NCBI GenBank assembly: GCA_028819215.1 | Contig: JAPPMG010000040.1 | Coordinates: 83,873 to 128,169, forward strand | Direction: 5' to 3' | Source: Bryobacterales bacterium | Lineage (GTDB): Bacteria; Acidobacteriota; Terriglobia; Bryobacterales; UBA6623 | Length of the DNA: 44,297 bases | Shown: positions 26,625-34,204 of the stretch, piece after piece | Layout of the letters: every line of letters begins with the position of its first letter | How positions within the stretch are numbered: the first letter of the stretch is position 1 | Notes under the pieces: model-generated | The model's input: only the letters and a program-made list of their open reading frames with translations | Told to the model about the DNA's origin: nothing | The model's database searches: none | Position numbers and translations under genes: made by a program

Positions 26625-28385
26625 TCAAGAGCCCCCGCGGCGCGTCTCCGGGACTTCCACGTGGACAGTCACGATGTCGAGGTCGTGGAACTGCTGGTGG
26701 CGAACGGAGGACGCGATGTGGCGCAGCAGCCGCAGCGAGACCTCGCGCTCCACGGGCACCTCGTCGGGCGTGTCGGCGAGCAGTCCGATCCGGTTCTGAA
26801 GGTTCTCCTCGCCGGACGCGGTAACGAACTCAAGCACGGCGCCACCGGTTTCCTTGCGCGCCGTCAGCAGTAGCCGCCGTCTCTCTCGCTTCTCACGGCT
26901 TTCATCCTGAGCGATCAGCGTCAGCAACGTTTCCTCGGAGGCGGCGTCGAGGCGATCGACCATCTTCGCCCCCATGCCGTTGCGGGACGCGAACCTGCTG
27001 ACAAACTCCCTGATCTTCGGCAGCACGGAAGGATTGAGCTCCGCTTCGATCCGGCTGCGGCGCGGTGCCGTCGCCTCCAAGAACAGGGTCATGAGAATCA
27101 CCACGACACTGCCGGCCGTGATGCCGTTCCGCAGAAGGCCGCCCGCGAATTCCGCAAGCAGCTCGGGGAACAGCAGGTCGTTCTGGCAGCCGACGCCAAC
27201 CCAGAATGCGACACCGCAAATCAATCCCTTGCGATGATCCATCCCGCCCTGCACCACCTCCGTCATGCCGCGCACGAAGCTCATCGCCAGCACGACAGTC
27301 AGATAGGCGACGACGACCGCGCTGGGAATCGCCAGGATCAGGGCTAGGGCCTTGGGCAGGAACGCCAGTACCATCAGTACGCCGCCGGCGGCGATTCCCG
27401 CGCGCCGCGCCGCGACTCCCGTGAGCTCGACGATCGCAACGCTGACCGCGATGGTCTGTGTGGGCACGATTGCCGTGAGACCCGACAGCAGCTTGCCTAA
27501 GCCGTCTGCAGTCACGGCGCCCTCCACCGCCCGGTAGTCCACGGCCCGCGGCCGGCGCCACGACACACGCTGGATGGTGACCGCAGCAGTAATCGTCTGG
27601 ATGGCGCCGATGAGAGCTACGAACACGAAGGCAGGGAGAAGCTCCACGAACGCCGGTCCGAGGTCGAGCCCAATCCCAGGCCAGTCGCCCTGCGGCAGAC
27701 CGATCCAGGGAGCCCGGGCGACTAGGTCCAAGTCATAAAGGCCTAACGAACCGCCAATTGCCGAACCTGAAACGACGCCGATGATTGGAGCCCACAAACG
27801 CAGCGTCGTCCCTGCCTTCAGGGAGATGGCGCTGATCACCGCAACCGTTGCCACTGCGGTGAGCGGCGTCGCCAGAGCCGTGTCGTCCGGCGCGCCGGCC
27901 AGGCGGCTGAACACGACTGGCAGCACGGTTGCCGGTACGAGCATGTTCACCGTGCCGACGATGGTCGGTGTCAAGAGCCGCCTGAACAGGGCAAGCCGCA
28001 TCGAAATCACGATCGGAACCAGCGATGACGCGACAACCAGAGTGGCGAGCAGGGACGGGCCGCCCTCGCTGAGCGCACTGACGCAGACCCCGATATAGGC
28101 TCCGGCGGGACCCATGAATAGCACGTATCCCGCTCCCACCCGGCCCAGCCGAACCGCTTGCAGCGCCGTGCAGATGCCGCTGACGGTGACCGCGCCGAAC
28201 ACGGCCCAGGACAGGTACGCGTCGGTACCGCCGGCTACCCGGATGACGATCGTGGGGATAAGGATAATGCTGGTGATGCCGAGGACCACGAGCTGCAGGC
28301 CCGAACCCAGAGCCAGGGCCGCCGGCGGATTCTCGTCGGGCTCGTAGCGAACGGCTGGTGCGCGCTGCTTGTAACTGTTGCTCAA
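26625..28385 (-). CDS. NCS2-like (SLC23) permease fused to a C-terminal HATPase-like domain
   Basis: This 586-residue protein has twelve or more hydrophobic segments over residues ~20-440. The core resembles nucleobase:cation symporter-2 proteins: PTQTIAVSVAIVELTGVAARRAG corresponds to the family's substrate/ion motif before a long hydrophobic stretch. The last ~140 residues (from about 446) are soluble. Segments such as FVSRFASRNGMGAKMVDRLDAASEETLL and EREVSLRLLRHIASSVRHQQ recall anti-sigma-factor-type HATPase domains, but the ATP-binding Asn and glycine boxes are not evident. Normal NCS2 permeases are about 430-460 residues, so this tail is an addition. It is the first gene of a pair with the SLC13-like carrier. 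The substrate is unknown; purine or pyrimidine transport is the default for the family. Confidence 0.75.
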   Translation of the reverse strand: MSNSYKQRAPAVRYEPDENPPAALALGSGLQLVVLGITSIILIPTIVIRVAGGTDAYLSWAVFGAVTVSGICTALQAVRLGRVGAGYVLFMGPAGAYIGVCVSALSEGGPSLLATLVVASSLVPIVISMRLALFRRLLTPTIVGTVNMLVPATVLPVVFSRLAGAPDDTALATPLTAVATVAVISAISLKAGTTLRLWAPIIGVVSGSAIGGSLGLYDLDLVARAPWIGLPQGDWPGIGLDLGPAFVELLPAFVFVALIGAIQTITAAVTIQRVSWRRPRAVDYRAVEGAVTADGLGKLLSGLTAIVPTQTIAVSVAIVELTGVAARRAGIAAGGVLMVLAFLPKALALILAIPSAVVVAYLTVVLAMSFVRGMTEVVQGGMDHRKGLICGVAFWVGVGCQNDLLFPELLAEFAGGLLRNGITAGSVVVILMTLFLEATAPRRSRIEAELNPSVLPKIREFVSRFASRNGMGAKMVDRLDAASEETLLTLIAQDESREKRERRRLLLTARKETGGAVLEFVTASGEENLQNRIGLLADTPDEVPVEREVSLRLLRHIASSVRHQQFHDLDIVTVHVEVPETRRGGS

Positions 28386-28642
28386 GAGGCCCCCTAGGCT
28401 AGCCCATGCGCGCCTCGTTGATCTTCACGCCCAGAGATGTCCGGACTCCCCGCTGGAGGGATTCGTGTCCCGATGACGACCAGCCCGCCGTTCGTGCGCG
28501 ATTTCCGGCATGCCTCTGGCGCTGAAGCCTAAGAGAAGCATCCGCACTCGCTCCATGTCAGCTCGAGTTTGACACCCTCCGTCCGGAACGATTCTTTGGC
28601 GCATCCGCTGAGGACCTGAAGTGTCGGCGGCACGCAGCGCGT

Positions 28643-28942
28643 CTAGCCGGGGCGTCCCGTCAACCACTTCCATGCCCGGATGTGGGAATGGGCGAAAATG
28701 TCCGCCCCGGCATATGGACTGTCGGCGACAAACGCCCGTGCGGCTTCCAGAGAGGGGGCTTCGAGCACCAATAGCAAGCCGGTAACGGTGTCGTCACTCT
28801 CGCCAAGCGTCGGTCCACCATGATGAAGGGTCACGTCAGGATGATGAGTGGGATCGTGGACGTAGTCGGTGAACGCGTCCGACAAACGGAGCCGTTCCGA
28901 TCCCATTTCCTGCTTGTGAGTCGCGAAGACCACGAAATACAT
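28643..28942 (-). CDS. YCII-domain protein
   Basis: This 99-residue ferredoxin-like alpha/beta protein has the YCII fold: MYFVVFATHK at the start, DPTHHPDVTLHHGGPT in the middle, and LEAPSLEAARAFVADSPYAGADIF near the end. YCII proteins are small, often dimeric, and mostly uncharacterised; a few act in ring dechlorination or similar chemistry. The open frame extends to 29059, but AAGGAGAG seven bases before the ATG at 28942 decides the start. The GMC gene ends elsewhere, with 265 bp of apparently empty DNA between. The 257 bp on the other side (28386-28642) show nothing I can name. Confidence 0.8.
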   Translation of the reverse strand: MYFVVFATHKQEMGSERLRLSDAFTDYVHDPTHHPDVTLHHGGPTLGESDDTVTGLLLVLEAPSLEAARAFVADSPYAGADIFAHSHIRAWKWLTGRPG

Positions 28943-29207
28943 GTATTGCTCTCCTTTGCTCCAAGGCACGTGCGAGACCTCGCTCCAAGCGTGTGCAGCC
29001 AGCACGGCCTCTCGTTTCGCTAAGCTCGCATAGCTTGACTGTAGATGTCCACTCACCAAGCCTCGGGCGCGCCAAGACCGGTATGCAGGAACTACACGAT
29101 CAGTACGGGAACTCTAACACCTATCAGACGCGCACGTCTAGCGCTCAAGCCACATCTCTTGCCGAACACGGTTGCTTGGCGACGCGCCCCACTTAGGACA
29201 AGCCGAC

Positions 29208-30896
29208 CTACGCGAGCTCGCCTCGTTTCGCGGCCTCGACCAAGTACTCGGATGCTCGCCGTGCGAGGGCCATCATGGTGAGCGTAGGGTTGACGCAGCC
29301 GGTCGTGACAAACGCGGCGCCATCTGTGACGAACAGGTTCTTGACGTCGTGAGCTTGGCCCCACTTGTTGAGCACCGACTTGCGCGGATCATTGCCCATA
29401 CGCGCCGTGCCGACCTCATGTGTGGCACCGCCGGGCCAGCGCGGTGTTGTGATCTTGCGAATGTCTTCGGCCCCGGCAGCCAGCAACATTTCCTCGCCGG
29501 CGTCGGCAGAATAGTTGAACAGGCGCATCTCGTTGTCGCTCCACGTCACGTTCATGTGCAGAGCCGGGATGCCCCAAGCGTCCTTGACGTGGGGATCGAG
29601 CTTGACGTAGTTCTCGTAGCGCGCCAGGCACTCGGACGAGGTTCCCAGGCTGAAGCGCCAGTAGGAGTCCGAGTCGCGCACGGCGCGCTTGAAGTCTGCC
29701 CCGAAGCCGGGAATGGCCGCAATCGCTCTAGGCGAGCCGTAGCTGGAACCGTTGCGCATCTGAGCGCCGAAGCCGCGGATCATGCCGTTGGTGTGAGGGC
29801 GCTCGACGTTCAGGTAGCGCGGCAGATAGAGTCCGTTGGGGCGCTGGGGAGGGCCGGCCCAGCGCTTGTTCTCTTTGACTGGCAGCACGCCCGAGACCCC
29901 TCCGTACATGTGGTCCATCACGTAGTGGCCCAGCGCGCCCGAGGAGTTGCAAAAGCCGTCGCCTGAGTTCAGCAGGATGCGGGTCGATTCCAAGGTCGAT
30001 GCCGAGAGGACCACGACCTTGGCGCGGATGTTCCTCGGCGCGCGAGTCAGGCGATCGTAGTAAGCCACTCCGTCGACTAGGCCGGTGCCATTGTCGGTCG
30101 TGACGTGGGAGACAACCGCGTCCGTCAGCACCTCGCAGTTGCCCGACTTTTCGGCGTCTGCGACGGTAGTCCACACGCTGGAGAAGTACGAATGCGTGAT
30201 GCAGCCGTGTTCGCACGGGCCACAGTAGTGGCATGGCTGGCGGCCGTTGAGCGGCTTGGTCAAGATCGCAGTGCGGCCGATGGTGACGTTGCGATCGAAA
30301 CGGGCGTTGACCTTCCGCTTGAAGTGATTCTCGCCGCATGTCATCGCCATCGGCGGCTGCATGATGCTGTCCGGGAACTGCATAAGGCCGAGCGGTTCGC
30401 CGCTGATGCCGACATAGCGCTCGACCGTCTCGTAGTACGGAACCATTTCCTCGTACGTCACAGGCCAGTTCTCGCCGTAGCCGTCGTGGCTGGCGGCCGA
30501 GAAGTCTAGTGGCGACAAACGGTAGCTCTGGCGCGCCCAGGTCAAGGACCGCCCTCCGAGCTGGCGGCCGCGCGTCCACTGGAATGGCTTGTCCGCCGGA
30601 TAGGTGTAGGGATTGCGGATGTCGTCGACGAACCACTTGAAGTTCGACTCGCGACAGGCGTACTTCATGCTCTGGATCGGACGATTTCGAGCGATCTCAG
30701 GGGACTGACCTCGGTACTTGAGGTCGTAGGATTGCAGGTGTTCGGTGAACTCGGCCTCGGTTGTGCGGTGGCCGGCCTCCAGCAGGGCCACCCGCATGCC
30801 CGACTCGGCGAGCGTCTTGGCGACCCAGCCGCCCGTCGCGCCCGACCCGACGATGACCGCGTCGAAAATATCGTGATCCTTGCGAATGATCTGCAT
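29208..30896 (-). CDS. GMC-family FAD oxidoreductase with a four-cysteine cluster motif
   Basis: This 562-residue protein is a glucose-methanol-choline oxidoreductase. The N-terminal Rossmann motif for FAD is GSGATGG (17-23), followed by LLEAGH. GGRSLTWARQSYRL fits the second GMC signature region. Near the C-terminus are LHMNVTWSDNE and GCVNPTLTMMALARRASEYL, the FAD-binding tail. A Cys-x2-Cys-x2-Cys-x3-Cys motif (222, 225, 228, 232; CHYCGPCEHGC) resembles the cysteine cluster in gluconate 2-dehydrogenase-like large subunits. No small (subunit 3) or cytochrome partner lies beside it. The frame runs upstream to 31169, but that part is the relic of vapC, so I start at the ATG at 30896. The substrate is an unidentified sugar, alcohol or gluconate. 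Confidence 0.85.
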   Translation of the reverse strand: MQIIRKDHDIFDAVIVGSGATGGWVAKTLAESGMRVALLEAGHRTTEAEFTEHLQSYDLKYRGQSPEIARNRPIQSMKYACRESNFKWFVDDIRNPYTYPADKPFQWTRGRQLGGRSLTWARQSYRLSPLDFSAASHDGYGENWPVTYEEMVPYYETVERYVGISGEPLGLMQFPDSIMQPPMAMTCGENHFKRKVNARFDRNVTIGRTAILTKPLNGRQPCHYCGPCEHGCITHSYFSSVWTTVADAEKSGNCEVLTDAVVSHVTTDNGTGLVDGVAYYDRLTRAPRNIRAKVVVLSASTLESTRILLNSGDGFCNSSGALGHYVMDHMYGGVSGVLPVKENKRWAGPPQRPNGLYLPRYLNVERPHTNGMIRGFGAQMRNGSSYGSPRAIAAIPGFGADFKRAVRDSDSYWRFSLGTSSECLARYENYVKLDPHVKDAWGIPALHMNVTWSDNEMRLFNYSADAGEEMLLAAGAEDIRKITTPRWPGGATHEVGTARMGNDPRKSVLNKWGQAHDVKNLFVTDGAAFVTTGCVNPTLTMMALARRASEYLVEAAKRGELA

Positions 30897-30928
30897 GGGA
30901 TTGAGCGGACGGATCAGCTTCGGGAATA

Positions 30929-31186
30929 TTATTGCGCCACTGCATACCCCGGCCGTAGCGGAGTGACCGAGGGCTGTGCGAGCACGGCGTCTATGAAGGC
31001 GACTGCGGACGCTACGGAGGTAGGAGGACGAGAGATCTGCGGGTGCGTCAGGGTTCGCAACACGTCGCTCAGCACGAGTTCTGAAACGCCGGCCGGCTCG
31101 CGACGTCAAACGGCGGCGTCCAGCCATTCGGGCAGCCGTCGTGATCGGCTGCGGCCTTCTGGGACGCACTCGCCAACACCTGCACG
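30929..31186 (-). pseudogene. Degraded PIN-domain toxin (vapC remnant)
   Basis: Directly after the vapB stop the minus strand encodes VapC-like segments spread over two frames. Near 31188-31115 one frame reads DVQVLASASQKAAADHDG, resembling the N-terminal PIN strand and helix. The next frame carries LPEWLDAAV, then a TGA, then REPAGVSELVLSDVLRTLTHP and ISRPPTSVASAVAFIDAVLAQPSV, a good match to the middle of VapC. It stops with TAA at 30929. The usual C-terminal ~50 residues with the last PIN acidic residues are missing. So there are at least one frameshift, one nonsense codon and a truncated 3' end. The antitoxin upstream remains intact. The protein cannot be an active PIN ribonuclease as read. 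Confidence 0.7.
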
Positions 31187-31426
31187 TCAGGACCTTGCGC
31201 TCATCAAGTCCTCCAGGGCTGCGTTATCGGCCAGGTCCACGCCCGGCTGCACGCCTAGGCCACAGAAGACTGGAATCGGCGGAGCGTCCGAGAGCTGTCG
31301 CGACGAGTCCGACAGCAGCTCCCGCAGGGCCTGCTCCACGACCGCCTCTAGGGTTTTCTGGCTACGTACCGCATAGGACTTGGCTGCCGCCAGTAACGCG
31401 TCATCAATGTCGATGGAGGTCCTCAT
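31187..31426 (-). CDS. vapB: VapB-family antitoxin (type II toxin-antitoxin)
   Basis: This 79-residue protein starts MRTSIDIDDALLAAAKSYAV, the ribbon-helix-helix strand and first helix of the VapB family. It continues SQKTLEAVVEQALRELL (second helix). The C-terminal half is the flexible part that normally wraps the toxin. The ATG at 31426 is the start; the long upstream frame is not related to the family. Such antitoxins bind palindromes ahead of their own gene and neutralise the co-encoded VapC ribonuclease. Here the toxin gene next door is broken, so this is an orphan antitoxin. It may persist as a regulator or protect against a VapC elsewhere. Confidence 0.82.
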   Translation of the reverse strand: MRTSIDIDDALLAAAKSYAVRSQKTLEAVVEQALRELLSDSSRQLSDAPPIPVFCGLGVQPGVDLADNAALEDLMSARS

Positions 31427-31466
31427 ACATAAAGGCATAGCAGGATATGTGTGAATACTGCATTCG

Positions 31467-31487
31467 TGCCTCAAGAGGCAGAGCCTC
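31467..31487. promoter_or_regulatory. Candidate VapB operator: three alternating half-sites
   Basis: Half-sites GCCTC (31468-31472), GAGGC (31475-31479) and GCCTC (31483-31487) alternate in orientation with spacers of two and three bases, starting 41 bp upstream of the vapB ATG. The first pair extends to TGCCTC/GAGGCA. RHH antitoxins bind such closely spaced inverted half-sites, so autoregulation is plausible. No footprint data exist. Confidence 0.4.
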
Positions 31488-31586
31488 CAATCTCCATGGC
31501 AGGACTGCGGATCCGGCCGGAAGCCCGCCCAGCGCTTTGCAGCAACCATGAAGGCTGTCGGATTGGCTCTGCGACTCCCGCGATGC

Positions 31587-32420
31587 CTAGCCGTCGCTGT
31601 GGCTCTGTTGAGCACCCCCAGCCACTCGCCGCCGCATCTCGGCGAGCCTGTCGAGGTAGCACTGGCTGTATGCAGCGGGGTCCACCCCGAATGGGATGCT
31701 TCCCGCCGCGAAACCGGCCAGGATCTGTTCGGAATCCTCTTCGGCTTGGGGGCGCAGGGCTGCGGCTTCGCTCTCAAACAGATCGACCAAGTGCCCATGC
31801 TCGCCCAGCAGCTTCTGCAGGACGTGCACGCCGAACGAAATGTGCCGACTCTCGTCGCGTTGGATGAGCCGGATGCCCTGCCGGAGGCCAGGGAAGCGGC
31901 CGCTTCGCTCGAATATGGCTTGGAACACGGTATAACCCGCTTCAGCGCCCACGCCTTCGACGTAGAAGTGGTAAAGCATCACGGCTCGCAACAAGGCCTC
32001 AGGGCTGTCGTCTCCCAGCAGTGACTGCATGGCCCGAGGCAAGCGGATGGAGAACATGTCGCCTTGGAGCTCCGGATAGGGGATGTCGACACCGAAGCGG
32101 CCCGGCAGCGCCTCGATCAGCCAGCGCTCGAAGAACTGGACGTGCCGAGCCTCTTCATACAGCTGTGCCGAGACGAAGATCTCCTCCTCGATCCAGCCGC
32201 GGCGGCGGAACCAAAGCTGCAAGGGGGCCAGTTCGTGGGTCACGCCGCGCTCGCCGACCCGGAAGCCCGAGACCAGGCGCAACAGTAGCTGCCGCTCGTC
32301 GTCCGTGAGCGCCAGCCAATCAGACTGCTCCTGTGAGAAGTCAATATCGGCGGGATCCCATGCGCGTCCGTGCGATGCCGTGAACAGTCGCATGGGAAGT
32401 GAGCCGTCGTCTATAGGCAT
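31587..32420 (-). CDS. R2-like ligand-binding oxidase (R2lox), Mn/Fe ferritin-like
   Basis: This ferritin-fold protein has 277 residues. All metal ligands and the cross-link pair of R2lox are present, with spacing that matches Mycobacterium tuberculosis R2lox (E68, V71, E101, H104, Y162, E167, E202, H205). Here they are E57 and V60 (GERGVTHEL), E90 and H93 (EEARHVQFF), Y150 and E155 (LYHFYVEG), and E190 and H193 (RDESRHISFG). Known R2lox proteins assemble a heterodinuclear Mn/Fe site, form a Val-Tyr ether cross-link and bind a fatty acid; the physiological reaction is unsettled. It is not a ribonucleotide reductase R2, since the radical-transfer features are not needed in this group. A GTG at 32444 is possible, but the ATG at 32420 is preferred. 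No electron-transfer partner lies beside it. Confidence 0.9.
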   Translation of the reverse strand: MPIDDGSLPMRLFTASHGRAWDPADIDFSQEQSDWLALTDDERQLLLRLVSGFRVGERGVTHELAPLQLWFRRRGWIEEEIFVSAQLYEEARHVQFFERWLIEALPGRFGVDIPYPELQGDMFSIRLPRAMQSLLGDDSPEALLRAVMLYHFYVEGVGAEAGYTVFQAIFERSGRFPGLRQGIRLIQRDESRHISFGVHVLQKLLGEHGHLVDLFESEAAALRPQAEEDSEQILAGFAAGSIPFGVDPAAYSQCYLDRLAEMRRRVAGGAQQSHSDG

Positions 32421-32635
32421 CGGAGTGTTCTTCCCCCTATTCACCGACTGTAGCGCGCTGCGTCCGTTGCTTGCCGGGGCGCGTGATCGGCCCGAGCCGG
32501 CCTCCCTGAGGCTGTCAGTGTGCGGGGTTCCGGCGAATGCGGTCCGTCGGCATCTCTCGGGCTCCGAGTCCTCGCGCAGGCGGCCGACTAGCCGGGGCCC
32601 GGCAGTCTGAAATCAGCGGCGAGGCCGTCCGCAAC

Positions 32636-34174
32636 TCACTGCCAAACCGACTTCAGCTGCCATGCGTCGAGCGACACGACGCGCGCGCCGCCGCCCTTTT
32701 CGAAGAGCGACAGTCCTGTGCTGGCCGGGGAAGGGAAGACCCGGTCGGTGATGGCCACCTCCCCCTCGCCTGCAAACACTTCCACCACCGAGCGGTCTAC
32801 GAGAATCCGCAGGCGGACCTGTCCCTCCGCCGGCGCCAGTCTTGCTGAGTGCCGACCCGCGAAAGAATCGTGGAAATCCACCCTGCCCGACTTGCTGCGG
32901 TCGACGTAGACCTCTGCCGGAGCAGCCGTGAATCCGACCAGCGTCTCCTCGCCGGCACCCTCTAGCAAGCGAATTCCGACATCCTTGGCACCGTCCACGG
33001 CGACGACGAGCTGGAGCTCGAGCGTATCGCCGGAGAATCCCGCCCGCTCGATCTGGCGGTTCGCCTCGCCGACGGTCAGGTCGCGCAGGCTCAGGCTCTT
33101 GCCGCGCAAGTTTTCGATCTCACGAGCGGGCTGCTGGACGAGCCGGAGGCCCTTGTCGAAACGCTTCAGCCGCAGCTCGCGCGCCACGGATTGCGCGCCG
33201 CGCCAAGGCGAGGTCGGCTTGTTCCGCGCGTACATCCAATTGCTGATCCAGCCGATCACGAGCCGCCGTCCGTCCTCCTGCGGGACATCGGAATAGGATT
33301 GGGCGGCGTAGAAGTCGCGCCCCCAATCCAGCCACAGAGCGGTCTCAGGCGGGTTGTCGTTGATGAACCTCTCGCCGTCGAACTCGCCGACGAAGTACTG
33401 GCAGCCCGAACCCAGCCAGGGATGCCCCATCCCGGAATCGACCTGCAGGATCCACTTGCTCGCGCCCGGCTCGCCCTCCACCGGGAGTTCGAACAGGTCC
33501 GGGCATTCCCAGTTGCGCACCGGATGCGCCCCTTTTGGCCCGAAATCGCTGAGGAAATTCCAACTCTTCAAGTCGGGCGATCCGAACAGCCGGACCTTGC
33601 GCTGGTTGGCCAGCACGACGGCCATGATCCAGCGCTTGGTCTCGGCGTGCCAGAAAACCTTCGGGTCGCGGAAGGCCGGATCGTCGATGTCGATCACCGG
33701 ATTGCCCTCGTAGTCGGTCCAAGTCCGCCCCTTGTCGGTGCTGTACGCGATGGATTGGGTCTGGTCGCTTTCCGTGCGGCTGGTGTAGATCGCCACCATC
33801 GGCGGATCGCTGGCGCTGCCGAAACCGGAGCTGTTGGCGTGATCCACCACGGCGCTGCCAGAGAAGATCATGACCTCGCCAACCTCGGGCAGAGCCACCG
33901 GCAGGTGCTTCCAGTGGAACAAGTCCGGGCTCACGGCGTGGCCCCAGCTCATGTGACCCCACAGGTCGCCGAAGGGGTTGTATTGATAGAACAGATGCCA
34001 CTCGCCGGCGTGGTAGACCAAGCCGTTGGGATCGTTGGTCCAGTTGATGGCGGGCGAGAAGTGGAATTGGGGCCGGTAGGGCTCGTCGTAGGTGGCAGTC
34101 TGGGCGAGCGCGGCGGTTGCCAAGCCGAGAGTTGCGACGCAGGTGTGAAGGGCTCGCATGCCGTCAAGCATCAT
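32636..34174 (-). CDS. Glycoside hydrolase family 32 (exported fructan/sucrose hydrolase)
   Basis: This 512-residue enzyme has a signal peptide (ALHTCVATLGLATAALAQ). All three GH32 signatures are in place. NDPNG has the nucleophile Asp48, RDP (169-171) is the transition-state stabiliser, and ECPDLFEL has the acid/base Glu223. A five-bladed propeller and then a beta-sandwich domain (ending near RVVSLDAWQLKSVW) complete the fold. It hydrolyses beta-fructosides such as sucrose, inulin or levan; the exact linkage is unknown. It is exported. The preceding class V aminotransferase gene ends 30 bp upstream of its ATG, so they probably share a transcript, although a functional link is not obvious. 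Confidence 0.92.
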   Translation of the reverse strand: MMLDGMRALHTCVATLGLATAALAQTATYDEPYRPQFHFSPAINWTNDPNGLVYHAGEWHLFYQYNPFGDLWGHMSWGHAVSPDLFHWKHLPVALPEVGEVMIFSGSAVVDHANSSGFGSASDPPMVAIYTSRTESDQTQSIAYSTDKGRTWTDYEGNPVIDIDDPAFRDPKVFWHAETKRWIMAVVLANQRKVRLFGSPDLKSWNFLSDFGPKGAHPVRNWECPDLFELPVEGEPGASKWILQVDSGMGHPWLGSGCQYFVGEFDGERFINDNPPETALWLDWGRDFYAAQSYSDVPQEDGRRLVIGWISNWMYARNKPTSPWRGAQSVARELRLKRFDKGLRLVQQPAREIENLRGKSLSLRDLTVGEANRQIERAGFSGDTLELQLVVAVDGAKDVGIRLLEGAGEETLVGFTAAPAEVYVDRSKSGRVDFHDSFAGRHSARLAPAEGQVRLRILVDRSVVEVFAGEGEVAITDRVFPSPASTGLSLFEKGGGARVVSLDAWQLKSVWQ

Positions 34175-34204
34175 AGCGAGCGGCCGCGGGACGGGATTGC
34201 CCCG

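Noticed and set aside
28425..28673. 82-codon frame between the permease and YCII genes
   Set aside because: No domain, no ribosome-binding site, composition like non-coding GC-rich DNA.
30732..31376. Plus-strand frame across the vapB/vapC and GMC start region
   Set aside because: Antisense to vapB and the vapC relic; no recognisable protein.
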